Shown here piece by piece: positions 38,238 to 48,480 of a DNA stretch of 64,000 bases. The notes under the pieces are model-generated. The model had not been told where the DNA came from. It ran no database searches and saw nothing but the letters and a program-made list of their open reading frames with translations. Location of the stretch: contig NZ_JAPDUG010000001.1 in NCBI RefSeq assembly GCF_026015885.1, positions 1,488,001 through 1,552,000 on the forward strand. The letters are read 5' to 3'. The stretch comes from Halocynthiibacter sp. SDUM655004. Its GTDB lineage: Bacteria; Pseudomonadota; Alphaproteobacteria; Rhodobacterales; Rhodobacteraceae. The translations under genes were made by a program, and so were the position numbers. Each line of letters begins with the position of its first letter. The first letter of the stretch is position 1.

Positions 38238-40483
38238 TGTCCTACCTCTCTTCCTGTTGTCGCAGCAGACCACGGGAGAGTGATCGCCACACAAGCGCCT
38301 GCACGCTCGGTATTGCCAAATTTCTCTGCATCAAGGAGCGCCAGCGTACCGCCGTGCTCCTCAACGATTTTCTTCACGATGGGTAAGCCAAGGCCTGTCC
38401 CCTTATCGCGGGTTGTTACATAGGGCTCAAAGAGCCGCGTCCTGTCGGCGGGGAAGCCAATGCCGTTATCGGAAATACGCACCGTCCATTCGGACTCATT
38501 GGTTTCAACCTCTATCCGAACCTGTGGATCAAAGCCTTCTGGTACGCCTTTTTCCATATGAGTTTCAACACCTTCCCCAGCGTTCTTAATAATATTTGTT
38601 AGCGCTTGGGCGATCATTGTTGCGTCGACATCAGACATACACGGACCATCCGGCACTTCTGCGGAAAGCGTAACTTCGCCCAATGCGCCAGTTTGCAAAA
38701 CAACGGCGTCTCGCAGCAATTCATTCAGATCATGCTCGCGCAATTCTGGCTCTGGCATCCGCGCAAACTTAGAGAACTCGTCTACAATGCGGCGAAGATC
38801 ATCGGTCTTGCGCACGATCACTTCGGTCATCTGAGCGAGTGTTTCGGCGTCTGCTTCCTCAAGCCGGGGCGAGAATTTGCGTTTGATCCGCTCGGCAGAA
38901 AGCTGGATGGGTGTTAGCGGGTTCTTGATTTCATGGGCAATCCGCCGCGCTACATCCCCCCAAGCTGCCATACGCTGCGCGGTTACAAGGTCTGTCACAT
39001 CGTCAAAGGCGATCACATAGCCCTCTAGCCCACCTTCGCTGTTCCGCCGTGGTGAAATCCGCACCAACAGGTTCTCTAGCTTGCCGTCGCGCGTTACGCG
39101 AACCTCTTCCTGAGCAATTTCGGCGCGGGATTTACGCGTGCGTTCAAAAAACGCGCCAAACTCGGGAACGGCGACGGCAATCTGTTCATCGCCAGCATTG
39201 CTCGACAAAGCCAGCAGACGCCGTGCGGAGCGGTTCACAAAGTCCACGCGCCCCTCGGCGTCAAGCCCGACAACACCTGAGGTGACGGAATTCAGCACCG
39301 AGTCAAACTGACGACGGCGCGCCTCAATCTGGCGTGTGTTATCAAGCAAGGCTTCGCGCTGATCACGCAGTTGGCGCATCATTTGGTTAAAGTAGCGGCC
39401 GAGCATTGCGATTTCATCGTCGCCGCGTTCCTCAAGGACCTGAACAGACATATCGCCCGAGCCAACGCGCTGTGCCGCGCTGGTCAATCGGCCCACGGGA
39501 CGCGACAGGCGCTCGGCAAACCACAGGCCAAGCCAGATCGCTGCCAAGATCAGAATAACTGCAAAGCCGAGGTATAAGAGACCGAATTCAAAGAGAATTT
39601 TGCCACGGTCTTTTTCAAGCTGTTGATACAGCGACACGGTTTCTTGTGTCTCGTCCAGCAGGTTCAAAATCTCTCCATCGACATCGCGGGACACGTATAA
39701 ATAACGGTCAAGCAAGCCCGACAATGCAACCAAGGCGCGGAATTCGTTGTTGTTCCAATCGCGGATGACTACGGTTTCCCCAGCATCGGCGCGGGCAAGA
39801 TCGTCGTCACTTGGGCGTTCGTAATCAAATAGATATGACCGAACGCCGCGGGCTCGGATTTCACCGGCCCCGTCAATCACAAAAGCTTCGCGGAAGTTGC
39901 GATTCACCTCTTGCTGGGCTTCGTTAAGGAATTCACGCAGATCACCATCGGGCGTGCGCACGCTGCCCAATGCGTTGAGGTTGATACGGTCTGCGAGAGC
40001 TTCGGCATCGGTCACGAGAAAACGGTGGTGCTCCGCCTCATAGGCTTGTGCAGCATCGAGCGAAGATGAAACCACTTCCCGCACACGCTCGGAAAACCAG
40101 CCCTCGATCCCGACATTCACCGTAAGCATCGCAAAAACAGCAACCAGAATAGTCGGCAAGAGCGCCACAACCGCGAAAACGCCGGTCAAACGTAGGTGAA
40201 GCCGCGATCCAGCAGATTTCGCCCGCCTTGCTGCAATCATCTGCACCACCCGTTGCAACACGAGCGAGGCCACAAGCAGCGCATAGACCAAATCGGCCAA
40301 GAGAATCAGGCGGAGCGCAGTTGGCCCAGCGGCCACCTCATAGGGGCCAAGCACAACAAACGTCGCCGCTGCCAATATCGGGCCAAGAACGACCAATCCC
40401 AGAGTTGCGATGTTCTGAAATTTTCGTTGCCGGCGCAGCCGACTAAGCCTGTTTATCGTCGCACTTTGTCCCAAAATTGGCAC
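38234..40483 (-). CDS. ntrY: Nitrogen regulation sensor histidine kinase NtrY
   Basis: Membrane sensor kinase, about 749 residues. It has an N-terminal pair of helices (about 25-85), a third near 100-125, a periplasmic sensor region (about 130-285), a helix near 290-312, then HAMP, PAS, HisKA ([20 protein letters not shown]) and HATPase with GTGLGLPIVKKI. I prefer the GTG at 40483, preceded by GGAGGG with four bases spacing. A GTG at 40525 would add 14 residues with no binding site. It is translationally coupled to ntrX. Confidence 0.94.
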   Translation of the reverse strand: MPILGQSATINRLSRLRRQRKFQNIATLGLVVLGPILAAATFVVLGPYEVAAGPTALRLILLADLVYALLVASLVLQRVVQMIAARRAKSAGSRLHLRLTGVFAVVALLPTILVAVFAMLTVNVGIEGWFSERVREVVSSSLDAAQAYEAEHHRFLVTDAEALADRINLNALGSVRTPDGDLREFLNEAQQEVNRNFREAFVIDGAGEIRARGVRSYLFDYERPSDDDLARADAGETVVIRDWNNNEFRALVALSGLLDRYLYVSRDVDGEILNLLDETQETVSLYQQLEKDRGKILFEFGLLYLGFAVILILAAIWLGLWFAERLSRPVGRLTSAAQRVGSGDMSVQVLEERGDDEIAMLGRYFNQMMRQLRDQREALLDNTRQIEARRRQFDSVLNSVTSGVVGLDAEGRVDFVNRSARRLLALSSNAGDEQIAVAVPEFGAFFERTRKSRAEIAQEEVRVTRDGKLENLLVRISPRRNSEGGLEGYVIAFDDVTDLVTAQRMAAWGDVARRIAHEIKNPLTPIQLSAERIKRKFSPRLEEADAETLAQMTEVIVRKTDDLRRIVDEFSKFARMPEPELREHDLNELLRDAVVLQTGALGEVTLSAEVPDGPCMSDVDATMIAQALTNIIKNAGEGVETHMEKGVPEGFDPQVRIEVETNESEWTVRISDNGIGFPADRTRLFEPYVTTRDKGTGLGLPIVKKIVEEHGGTLALLDAEKFGNTERAGACVAITLPWSAATTGREVGQ

Positions 40484-40582
40484 TGTGCCCTCCAAAGATG
40501 ATGTGGCCCCATGTGTGACCACCACAACATACCCACTGCTTTTCTATGGCCGCAGCCTTATTGTCACGGGTATGTTGCTCTT

Positions 40583-41959
40583 TTACATCAATTTGCGACG
40601 GCGTGTCACGCTAATTTCGAGGTCTGTGATCTTCTTTCTGAGGGTGTTTCGGTTAATTCCAAGCAAGTCCGCGCACTTAGCCTGATTTCCACCTGTCGCA
40701 TCCAAGGCGATTTCGATCAATGGTGTCTCGATTTCGCGCAGAATCCGCTGATAAACGCCGGGTGGCGGCAAGACACCGCCGTGAAGATCAAAGTAGCGGC
40801 GCAGATGTTTTGCTACCGATGCAGACAGCAATTCGCCCTCGGCTCCTGTGCTGGTCGGCTCCATTGCAGGCTGGTTGCCCAACACAAGCTCGACCTCGGG
40901 GACGGTGATTTCTTCTTCAACGGATGTAACGACCAGACGACGGATCGTGTTTTCCAACTGCCGTACGTTGCCCGGCCAGCTATATGCGCGGATCATCTCC
41001 ATCGCATCCTGCCCAAGACGGCGGACCGGCGCACCTTCACGCTCTGCTTTCGCGAGGAAATGGTTTGCCAGCAACGGAATGTCATCCACCCGCTCGCGCA
41101 GCGCAGGTACGGTCACTGTCACGCCACAGAGGCGGTAATAGAGATCTTGCCGAATCTCGCCACTTTCCATTTTCTGGCTTAAGTTGGTTTGGCTGGTCGC
41201 CATGATGCGCGGGGCATTGTCGCCGAAACTGTCGAGCATTCGAACAACACGTGCTTGGGAATCCGCATCCAAATCACCAACTTCATCAAACAGGATCGAG
41301 CCACCCTTTGCGCGAGAAACTACTGTAGCTGGGCCATCCATCCCTTTGAGATCATTCGCACTTACCACAACAAAGGGCAGCGTTCGACGGTCTGAGAAAT
41401 CGTGGATTGCGCGCGCGATCAATGACTTGCCAGTGCCGCTTTCGCCAGAAATCATCACAGAGAGATCGGTGTTCATCACCCGCGCAACGAGCCGATAAAG
41501 CGCCTGCATTTGAGGCGTACGGCCAACCAACGGCAGATCGTCGGAAGCGCCCTCTTGCTGGGTATCGTCGTCTCGTTTGGCGTTGCGCGCACGACGTTTA
41601 ATCTCAAGGCCACGGGCCGCCCGCTTCATCAGATCAGGAAGATCGAACGGCTTGGGCAGGTAATCATAGGCCTCGGCCTCGGCGGCCTGAATAGCGGTCA
41701 TGATGGTGTTTTGCGCCGAAATCACAATCACCGGCAGGCCGGGGCGAAGCTCGCCAATTTTCGGCAGCGCTTCGAGGCCGTTTCCGTCGGGCATCATGAC
41801 GTCGGAAATCACGAGGTCGCCCTTCCCTTCCTCGACCCAACGCATCAGCGTCATCAAAGAAGACGTGGCATGGACCTTACAGCCCGCTCGGGTCAAAGCT
41901 TGGGTCAGGACGGTACGAATTGTACGATCATCATCTGCGACTAGAACTGTCCCATCCAT
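40583..41959 (-). CDS. ntrC: Nitrogen regulator NtrC, Rhodobacter type without GAFTGA
   Basis: Response regulator for nitrogen limitation, 458 residues: receiver (Asp53 in [11 protein letters not shown]), AAA+ ATPase ([18 protein letters not shown]) and Fis helix-turn-helix ([20 protein letters not shown]). Between Walker A and B, the usual ELFGHEKGAFTGA is missing; the sequence runs from [19 protein letters not shown] straight to the Walker B. This matches Rhodobacter capsulatus NtrC, which works with the housekeeping sigma factor. Its start overlaps the ntrB stop by one base (TGATG). About 100 bases separate it from ntrY. Confidence 0.96.
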   Translation of the reverse strand: MDGTVLVADDDRTIRTVLTQALTRAGCKVHATSSLMTLMRWVEEGKGDLVISDVMMPDGNGLEALPKIGELRPGLPVIVISAQNTIMTAIQAAEAEAYDYLPKPFDLPDLMKRAARGLEIKRRARNAKRDDDTQQEGASDDLPLVGRTPQMQALYRLVARVMNTDLSVMISGESGTGKSLIARAIHDFSDRRTLPFVVVSANDLKGMDGPATVVSRAKGGSILFDEVGDLDADSQARVVRMLDSFGDNAPRIMATSQTNLSQKMESGEIRQDLYYRLCGVTVTVPALRERVDDIPLLANHFLAKAEREGAPVRRLGQDAMEMIRAYSWPGNVRQLENTIRRLVVTSVEEEITVPEVELVLGNQPAMEPTSTGAEGELLSASVAKHLRRYFDLHGGVLPPPGVYQRILREIETPLIEIALDATGGNQAKCADLLGINRNTLRKKITDLEISVTRRRKLM

Positions 41960-43053
41960 CAGGCGGTCTCCACTTCGGTTTGTTCAAATTTCGGGGCAAC
42001 AGGCAAGGAGATGCGGAACACGGTTCTGCCTGGCGCCGAGTCAACGGCGATCCATCCCTGATGCTCGGATATGATTTTGCTCACAAGCGCGAGGCCAAGG
42101 CCGGTTCCGTTTTCGCGGCCCGAGACAAAGGGTTCGAACACATCGCTTGCAATTTCGGCCGGTAATCCCGGACCATCATCAATGATTTCGATTTGCAGCG
42201 GCACAGAACCAGAGCCATCGGCACGGCGCAGGCGCATCGAGTTTTCATAGAATGTATGAATGCGGATTTTACCGCCCGCTTTATTGGCTTCGGACGCATT
42301 CTTGAGCAGATTTAGGAACACCTGCTGAAGCTGGTCAGCATCTCCCCAAGTCGCGGGGAGCGAGGGATCGTAATCCTCAACGATATCCATATGTGCACCA
42401 AAACCGACCATGGCCGAACGGCGGGCGCGATCCAGAACATCGTGGATATTCACGGCCTTACACTGCGGCATGAGCACATTGCCGAATTGCTCCACCTGCT
42501 CCAGCAGCTTCACGATGCGGCGTGTTTCAGCAACGATCAGATCAGTCATTTCCTGATCTTCTACACTGAGGTTCATCGACAAAAGTTGCGCAGCACCCGT
42601 GATGCCAGCAAGCGGGTTCTTGATTTCATGGGCCAGCATTTCGGCCATGCCGATCGCAGATTTGGCTGCTGACTTTACCGAGTGGCTGCGCCCTAAGCGC
42701 CCTGCGATCTCGCGCGGAGAAATCAGCAAGAGAACCTTGGCCGAAGTTTCCCCGCCAACGAGAGAAAGTGGCGCGATTTGAATGTTACAGAGAACCGGCG
42801 GGCGGTCGCCGCCGCCGACGTCCACGTCATTGATAAATAGCGCGGACCGATCTTTGCGCACGCGCTCAAACGAACTTTCAAGCGGCGCGTCAATCATGAC
42901 CTTGTCCCAAACAGGTGCGCCGTGCAGCGTTTTGGCCGATGTATTGAGAAAACTCTCGGCCACAGGGTTACAATCCTCGATATGATCGTCTGCGTCGAGA
43001 ATGAAGGCCGGAATGGGCAAGGAGGCCCAAAAGTCGATGTTGGAGTCCGTCAT
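41959..43053 (-). CDS. ntrB: Nitrogen sensor histidine kinase NtrB
   Basis: Cytosolic kinase that controls NtrC phosphorylation in response to PII proteins. The 364 residues contain an N-terminal PAS domain (about 8-120), the H-box [20 protein letters not shown] (about 138-157) and the HATPase boxes ([28 protein letters not shown]). It overlaps dusB (ATGA) upstream and ntrC downstream, so the three are translationally coupled in the widely conserved nifR3-ntrBC order. Confidence 0.96.
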   Translation of the reverse strand: MTDSNIDFWASLPIPAFILDADDHIEDCNPVAESFLNTSAKTLHGAPVWDKVMIDAPLESSFERVRKDRSALFINDVDVGGGDRPPVLCNIQIAPLSLVGGETSAKVLLLISPREIAGRLGRSHSVKSAAKSAIGMAEMLAHEIKNPLAGITGAAQLLSMNLSVEDQEMTDLIVAETRRIVKLLEQVEQFGNVLMPQCKAVNIHDVLDRARRSAMVGFGAHMDIVEDYDPSLPATWGDADQLQQVFLNLLKNASEANKAGGKIRIHTFYENSMRLRRADGSGSVPLQIEIIDDGPGLPAEIASDVFEPFVSGRENGTGLGLALVSKIISEHQGWIAVDSAPGRTVFRISLPVAPKFEQTEVETA

Positions 43054-44033
43054 GCTGCGATCCTGTCATGCGGTAAGAGCGCCTCTGGCAGGCGCGTCAG
43101 AACGGCGGCGGGCGCGCGTTCAGTCAGTATGGATTTTCGAAGGTCAGGCGGCGTTTGGACGCGATCCATGTACCACCCCAAATGTTTGCGCGCGACACGA
43201 CCGCCAAGCGTTTCCCCATAAAACGAGAGCATCTCTTCGTAATGGGCAGCGACCATATCGGCAAAACCCGCGCCCTCTGGCACCTCGGGTTCATCCGTTC
43301 CATAGAGGGCGGCTGACACTTGTGCTAGCACCCATGGTTGCCCCTGCGCGCCGCGCCCGATCATCACACCATCTGCGCCGGATTTCTCAAGGGCAGTGCG
43401 CGCGGTTTCGGGACCAAGGATATCGCCATTCGCAATCACGGGAATGGCGACCGCCTCTTTCACCCTATTGATCGCGGCCCAATCGGCGCGACCTTTGTAA
43501 AATTGGCAACGTGTTCGGCCGTGGATCGTAATCATTTGGATACCAGCAGCTTCTGCCCGTTTGGCAAGTTCCGGTGCATTGAGCAGGTCGTCGTCCCAAC
43601 CAAGCCGCGTTTTAAGCGTTGCTGGAATTTTAACAGCCGCGACGACGGCCTCGATCAATGTGAGCGCATGATCCAGATCCTTAAGCAGTGCCGATCCGGA
43701 ATAGCCGTTTACAACCTTTTTGGCGGGGCAGCCCATATTGATATCAATCAGACGCGCACCATTGCTTTCAACCATACGCGCGGCCTCGCCCATCCAATAG
43801 GCATCCCGCCCCGCGATTTGCACCGAGGTATTGGCGCTGTCAAACCCAAGCTCGGCGCGTTCGCGGACACCCGGTTTGGCTTGCACCATTTCCTGACTGG
43901 CGACCATCTCGCTTACAACGAGGCCCGCCCCGAATTTTGACACGAGATTCCGGAACGGCAGATCGGTAATACCCGCCAGCGGCGCGAGGAACACCGGTGG
44001 GGTCAAATCCAATTCTGCGAGTTTTACGGTCAA
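43050..44033 (-). CDS. dusB: tRNA dihydrouridine synthase DusB (NifR3)
   Basis: Flavin enzyme that reduces specific uridines in tRNA. The 327 residues show APLAGITDLPFRNL, the catalytic Cys in NMGCPAKKVVNGYSGSAL (about 103), TIHGRTRCQFY and the phosphate-binding VMIGRGAQGQPW. There is no ATG at the expected position. I choose a TTG at 44033, preceded by AAGGA with eight bases spacing, giving MTVKLAELDLTPP; the frame also opens from 44081. It is the first gene of the ntr block and divergent from ispDF. Confidence 0.94.
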   Translation of the reverse strand: MTVKLAELDLTPPVFLAPLAGITDLPFRNLVSKFGAGLVVSEMVASQEMVQAKPGVRERAELGFDSANTSVQIAGRDAYWMGEAARMVESNGARLIDINMGCPAKKVVNGYSGSALLKDLDHALTLIEAVVAAVKIPATLKTRLGWDDDLLNAPELAKRAEAAGIQMITIHGRTRCQFYKGRADWAAINRVKEAVAIPVIANGDILGPETARTALEKSGADGVMIGRGAQGQPWVLAQVSAALYGTDEPEVPEGAGFADMVAAHYEEMLSFYGETLGGRVARKHLGWYMDRVQTPPDLRKSILTERAPAAVLTRLPEALLPHDRIAA

Positions 44034-44201
44034 ACGCTTAATCCTTGTGCATTTGCTCTTTGCTACCGCTCTAAAACACAATTGGCAATTCTACCGATTG
44101 GTAAAATGCAACAAAAACACGCAATGCCTATTTTTTAATCACACCCCCATGGAGCACAATCTGTCGTTGTTATCAATTCGCGATTTGCCTAGAGATACCC
44201 C

Positions 44202-45392
44202 ATGACGAACGCACAAATTCCAACCGGAGCACCGGACAAGATGAAAGTGGCCGCGCTCATCGTCGCCGCTGGAAGCGGGAGCAGGATGGGCGGCGGATTG
44301 CCAAAGCAATTCCGCTTGCTGGCGGGACGACCTGTGCTGCTCCACACGGTTGAGATATTTGCAAGGCATCCGGATGTGGCATCGGTCACGGTTGTGCATG
44401 CCGCTGACACCGAAGAAACGACGCGGGATTGCCTTAACGATATAGAGAATGTCGGTTTTACAATCGGCGGTAAAAGCCGCGCAGCCTCTGTTGCGCTTGG
44501 GCTTACCGCTCTTCCATCGGGCACGACGCATGTGCTGATACATGACGGCGCACGCTGTTTGACCTGCCGTGCCGTGATCGACGGGGTTATCGCAGCACTA
44601 GCCGATTCAGACGCTGCTGCCCCTGCCCTTGCTGTCACCGATGCACTCTGGCGTGGAGAAGACGCACAGGTGACTGGCATGCAATCGCGCGACGGGCTTT
44701 TTCGCGCCCAGACACCACAGGGCTTTGCCCTTGCCCCTATCCGCGCAGCGCATGAAAACGGCACACACGAGGCTGCAGACGATGTAGAGCTGGCCCTTGG
44801 CCATGGTATTGACGTCACCATCACCCAAGGGGATGAGGACAACATCAAGCTTACCTACCCGCAGGATTTCGCCCGCGCGGAACGCATACTTAAAGAAAGA
44901 GAACAAAGATCAATGGACATTCGGCTTGGCAACGGATTTGACGTGCATCGATTTGGTGAGGGCAACCATGTGATCCTCTGTGGTGTTGAAATTCCGTTTG
45001 GTCGCGGGCTGCAAGGCCACTCCGATGCCGATGTAGGCATGCATGCGATCACTGATGCCATCTATGGTGCGCTTGGTCAGGGCGACATCGGACAGCACTT
45101 CCCGCCGAGCGAGGCACAGTGGAAAGGTGCAGCAAGCGACATTTTCCTAAAGCACGCCGTTGAGCTGGCACAAGACAGCGGCTTTGCCATTGGAAATGTC
45201 GATTGTACGCTGATCTGCGAACAACCGAAAATCGGCCCCCGCGCGACAGCTATGCGCGCAAAACTTAGCGAAATCATGGGGTTGGACATTGAACGCATCA
45301 GCGTGAAAGCAACAACCTCCGAACGCCTCGGCTTTACTGGCCGCGAAGAAGGGATCGCCGCGCTTGCCACGGCGACATTGGTGAAATCATGA
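44202..45392 (+). CDS. ispDF: Bifunctional IspD/IspF isoprenoid enzyme
   Basis: Fusion of two steps of the MEP pathway, 396 residues. The IspD part (about 14-235, [20 protein letters not shown]) makes CDP-methylerythritol. The IspF part (about 238-396, [14 protein letters not shown] with zinc ligands Asp/His, [26 protein letters not shown]) makes methylerythritol cyclodiphosphate. The intermediate IspE step is not encoded here. The start could be 44202 or the ATG at 44241 just before the IspD core. The stop overlaps pgpA (ATGA). Confidence 0.95.
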   Translation: MTNAQIPTGAPDKMKVAALIVAAGSGSRMGGGLPKQFRLLAGRPVLLHTVEIFARHPDVASVTVVHAADTEETTRDCLNDIENVGFTIGGKSRAASVALGLTALPSGTTHVLIHDGARCLTCRAVIDGVIAALADSDAAAPALAVTDALWRGEDAQVTGMQSRDGLFRAQTPQGFALAPIRAAHENGTHEAADDVELALGHGIDVTITQGDEDNIKLTYPQDFARAERILKEREQRSMDIRLGNGFDVHRFGEGNHVILCGVEIPFGRGLQGHSDADVGMHAITDAIYGALGQGDIGQHFPPSEAQWKGAASDIFLKHAVELAQDSGFAIGNVDCTLICEQPKIGPRATAMRAKLSEIMGLDIERISVKATTSERLGFTGREEGIAALATATLVKS

Positions 45393-45883
45393 CCGCAACG
45401 AAATTGATCGCAACTTTCTTTGGCGCCGGACTTCTCAAGCCCGCCCCTGGCACATGGGGCAGCCTCGCCGCCCTACCCGCCGCTTATATTTTACACCTGA
45501 TCGGTGGCTTTCCTGTGCTGGCTGTCGCGACCATTGCGGTGATCTTTGTTGGCATTTGGGCGACCAAACAGGAAACTGCGGGAAAAGCGGATCATGACCC
45601 AGGCGAGATCGTAATTGATGAGGTCGCGGGCATGTGGATCGCGCTTTGGCCCGTGTCTTTTGGGGCTGGGTTTGCCGAAACCACGATGCTCGCGCTTTAC
45701 CCCGGCATTATAGTGGCGTTTCTGGCGTTTCGCGCATTTGACATCACCAAACCCGGCCCTGTGGGATGGGCAGACCGCCGCAACGATGCCGTCGGTGTGA
45801 TGCTTGACGATGTGATCGCTGGCGTGTTCGCAGCTCTTACCGTTGTTGCATTTGGGGTGATTTACCATATCGTATGGGTATGA
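45389..45883 (+). CDS. pgpA: Phosphatidylglycerophosphatase A
   Basis: Membrane phosphatase that makes phosphatidylglycerol from its phosphate. The 164 residues have about four helices and the family motifs [30 protein letters not shown] and [27 protein letters not shown], which include the conserved Asp residues. It is coupled to ispDF upstream and to the cinA-type gene downstream through ATGA overlaps, which suggests one operon. Confidence 0.93.
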   Translation: MTATKLIATFFGAGLLKPAPGTWGSLAALPAAYILHLIGGFPVLAVATIAVIFVGIWATKQETAGKADHDPGEIVIDEVAGMWIALWPVSFGAGFAETTMLALYPGIIVAFLAFRAFDITKPGPVGWADRRNDAVGVMLDDVIAGVFAALTVVAFGVIYHIVWV

Positions 45884-46350
45884 GCCTTGCAGAGCGCCTC
45901 TTAACATTCAGCCTTCGTGCCAAAGTGGCGATTGCCACGGCTGAAAGCTGTACGGGCGGTATGGTCAGCGCGGCGATCACAGATGTGGCTGGAAGCTCGG
46001 CGATATTTGATCGCGGGTTTGTCACCTATACCAATGACGCAAAACAAGCGCTTCTTGGCGTTAAGGGCGCAACGCTCGACCGCGTTGGCGCAGTTTCCGA
46101 AGAAGTCGCCCAAGAGATGGCCGATGGCGCACTTGCAAACTCCAACGCCACGCTTGCGGTTTCAATCACAGGCATAGCAGGTCCGGGCGGAAGTGAGCAC
46201 AAACCTGAGGGGCGCGTTTGTTTCGGTTTGGCGCAAGCGGGCCACCCGACCAAAACTGAAACCGTGGAGTTTGGTGCCATGGGGCGCGGCAATGTCCGTA
46301 TCGCGGCCCGCGATCATGCGCTTACGCTTCTCCTCAACGCCATTTCCTAA
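45880..46350 (+). CDS. CinA C-terminal domain protein, nicotinamide-nucleotide amidohydrolase
   Basis: Stand-alone CinA C-terminal domain of 156 residues. Relatives (PncC) deamidate nicotinamide mononucleotide to nicotinate mononucleotide in pyridine nucleotide recycling. The motifs TAESCTGGMVSAAITDVAGSS and VSITGIAGPGG are clear. The N-terminal molybdopterin-binding half of full-length CinA is absent, as is usual for PncC. I favour the ATG at 45880, which overlaps the pgpA stop; an ATG at 45874 adds two residues. Confidence 0.9.
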   Translation: MSLAERLLTFSLRAKVAIATAESCTGGMVSAAITDVAGSSAIFDRGFVTYTNDAKQALLGVKGATLDRVGAVSEEVAQEMADGALANSNATLAVSITGIAGPGGSEHKPEGRVCFGLAQAGHPTKTETVEFGAMGRGNVRIAARDHALTLLLNAIS

Positions 46351-46510
46351 CTCGCACAACAAATAATCAAACGCGCCGCGAATTGCCTATTATTACGGCA
46401 ATCGCGTAACTGCCCGTTTTTTACACACCCATCACACCTATTGCCTCTTTTCACATCACTGATTGGACGCTTCATGCCTCTATCACGGAAAAAACCTATC
46501 GGAGGGGACG

Positions 46511-47686
46511 ATGAACGGGGCAGATACAGCTTGGATTATGATGGCCACGGCCTTGGTGTTGTTTATGACATTACCGGGGCTGGCGCTTTTTTACGGGGGG
46601 CTTGTGCGCGCCCGCAACGTGCTGAGCGTTTTCATGCACTGTTACGCCATTGCGTGCTTGATGAGCGTGCTTTGGCTTGTTGTTGGCTATTCCATCGCCT
46701 TCGGTGACGGAGGTGCGTATTGGGGCGGCTTGGGCAAAGCCTTCCTCTCAGGGGTCACAACCGAAAGCACATCCGGAACCCTACCCGAAGTCCTCTTCTT
46801 CGCATTTCAAATGACATTTGCGATTATCACGCCTGCGCTGATCGTTGGGGCGTATGTCGAGCGGATCGGCTTTGCATATGTACTGACTTTCTCCGGCCTT
46901 TGGATGCTGCTTTGCTATGCGCCAGTTGTGCATTGGATCTGGGGCGGCGGCTTTCTTTCTGAGGGCGGCATCTTCGGCACAGGCGTCATGGATTTCGCAG
47001 GCGGTATCGTCGTGCACGAAACCGCTGGGATCGCGGCGCTTGTGCTGGCCGTCATGCTTGGGGCACGCAAGGTTCAGAACAAACCACCCCACTCGCCCGG
47101 CTTCGTTATGATCGGCGCGGCGATGCTCTGGGTTGGCTGGTTCGGCTTTAACGGCGGCTCGCAACTTGCCGCAGACGGTGGCGCAGCGATGGCGATCACA
47201 GTCACGCATCTTTCGGCGGCGGCCGCCAGCTTGACTTGGGCACTCTGGGAAAAGATCAAATACGGCACCGCGAGCCTTGTTGGCCTTGTTACCGGTACTA
47301 TTGCGGGCCTTGCTTCGATCACACCTGCTTCGGGGTTTGTTGGACCGATCGAGGCACTGATCATCGGCGCGGTTGCGGGCATCCTGTGTCAGGAAGCTGT
47401 GAACCTGATCCGCAATGTTCTCAAGATCGACGACACGCTGGACGTGTTCGCGGTACACGGTGTTGGCGGCATCTTCGGCACCATCATGATTGCGGCGTTT
47501 GGCAAGGGCGAATGGGTTGCACAACTTGGCGGGCTTGTGATTGTCGGGATATTCACGCTGGTCGTGACGGTTATCATTGCGAAAGTCGTTGGCTTTATCA
47601 CGCCAATGCGGGTGAGCGCCGAAGCCGAAACCAACGGGCTTGATCTCGAAGCTCATGGCGAGCGGGCCTACGAATTTAACTCGTAG
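46511..47686 (+). CDS. amt: Ammonium transporter
   Basis: Trimeric ammonium channel of 391 residues with about eleven helices. The family pattern is visible: GLALFYGGLVRARNVLSV, FAFQMTFAIITPALIVGA, DFAGGIVVHETAGIAALV with the first pore histidine region, and VHGVGGIFGTIMIA with the second. I choose the ATG at 46511 behind GGAGGGG; an in-frame TTG at 46463 has none. There is no glnK or glnB next to it, unlike the common glnK-amtB pair. A terminator follows. Regulation by the NtrBC genes upstream in the window is plausible but no site was recognised. Confidence 0.93.
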   Translation: MNGADTAWIMMATALVLFMTLPGLALFYGGLVRARNVLSVFMHCYAIACLMSVLWLVVGYSIAFGDGGAYWGGLGKAFLSGVTTESTSGTLPEVLFFAFQMTFAIITPALIVGAYVERIGFAYVLTFSGLWMLLCYAPVVHWIWGGGFLSEGGIFGTGVMDFAGGIVVHETAGIAALVLAVMLGARKVQNKPPHSPGFVMIGAAMLWVGWFGFNGGSQLAADGGAAMAITVTHLSAAAASLTWALWEKIKYGTASLVGLVTGTIAGLASITPASGFVGPIEALIIGAVAGILCQEAVNLIRNVLKIDDTLDVFAVHGVGGIFGTIMIAAFGKGEWVAQLGGLVIVGIFTLVVTVIIAKVVGFITPMRVSAEAETNGLDLEAHGERAYEFNS

Positions 47687-47709
47687 GTTTATCACTGCTT
47701 ACAAAATGA

Positions 47710-47738
47710 AGGCCGCTCCAAATCGGGGCGGCCTTTTC
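47710..47738 (+). terminator. Intrinsic terminator of amt
   Basis: Stem AGGCCGCTCC/GGGGCGGCCT (47710-47719 with 47725-47734, approximately) with one U-G pair, followed by TTTT. The wobble fits plus-strand transcription from amt. Confidence 0.82.
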
Positions 47739-47763
47739 TATTCTCCGACAGGAAGCCGCGATT

Positions 47764-47916
47764 TCAACCCGAAGTGAACATTCCGACCACTGCCAGCAAC
47801 AGGATTGCGGTTAGTATGAGCCAGACAAATTTGAAAACAAGCCGGATCAAAACGCGGTAATAGCCAAGCAAAACAAACAAGATCACCGCGATGATAAGTA
47901 TGGCCATGGGCGTCAT
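47764..47916 (-). CDS. Tiny 50-residue membrane protein
   Basis: The frame from an ATG at 47916 encodes 50 residues that are almost entirely membrane: MTPMAILIIAVILFVLLGYY, a short basic turn (RVLIRLVFK) and a second helix ending VVGMFTSG. GAGGGG precedes the ATG with eight bases spacing. It lies 37 bases after the stop of the coenzyme-Q-binding protein gene on the same strand, so the two may be one unit. A different frame here gives a 64-residue non-membrane protein that looks like a shadow. No family was recognised. Confidence 0.6.
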   Translation of the reverse strand: MTPMAILIIAVILFVLLGYYRVLIRLVFKFVWLILTAILLLAVVGMFTSG

Positions 47917-47953
47917 ACGATGCGCCCCTCACGACTGTTCGCGTAGATGGGCC

Positions 47954-48400
47954 TCATCCGTAGAGCTTCTTGGCGCGCGATTCAAAAGCACGCACAATCA
48001 TCATCATCGCTTCGTTAAACACAACGCCAATGAGCTTTTGTAGGATTTTGCTTTTGAACTCGAAATCCACAAAGAACGAAACCTCGCAGCCACCCTTCTC
48101 CAGATCTCGCATTTTCCAATGGCTCTTGAGGTATTTGAATGGTCCGTCAAGGTATTCGGTCTCGATCAACCGCCGCTCCGGATAAAGACGCACGCGGCTA
48201 CCGAAGCGCTCACGGAAAACTTTGAAACTGATCACCAGATCAGCCAGCATTTCGTCTCCGCCCTCAATTGGGGTCACAGACCGAATTCGCGCCCCTGCGC
48301 ACCATGGCAAAAACTGGGGATAGGCCCCGACATCCGCAACGAGGTCATAGATCTGCTCTGCCGTATAAGGAAGTGTGCGGGTCTCTTGGTGCGTGGGCAT
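47954..48400 (-). CDS. Coq10/RatA-type START domain protein
   Basis: 148-residue single START-like domain of the polyketide cyclase family. [23 protein letters not shown] near the N-terminus and the [22 protein letters not shown]-terminus are typical of Coq10, which binds ubiquinone and aids electron transport. E. coli annotations of relatives as the toxin RatA rest on a separate activity; no antitoxin gene is seen. It is divergent from hpt. Confidence 0.88.
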   Translation of the reverse strand: MPTHQETRTLPYTAEQIYDLVADVGAYPQFLPWCAGARIRSVTPIEGGDEMLADLVISFKVFRERFGSRVRLYPERRLIETEYLDGPFKYLKSHWKMRDLEKGGCEVSFFVDFEFKSKILQKLIGVVFNEAMMMIVRAFESRAKKLYG

Positions 48401-48480
48401 ATCGGGTTAAACTATCTCAATTATTCATAGCAATGGCCCTCCATTTCGTGTACTCCGCGCCTAAATGCAAGGGGAGAACC

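Noticed and set aside
46381-46410. Imperfect hairpin GCGAATTGCC/GGCAATCGC upstream of amt as terminator or NtrC site
   Set aside because: It has a bulge, no T tract directly after it, and no match to a nitrogen-regulator site.
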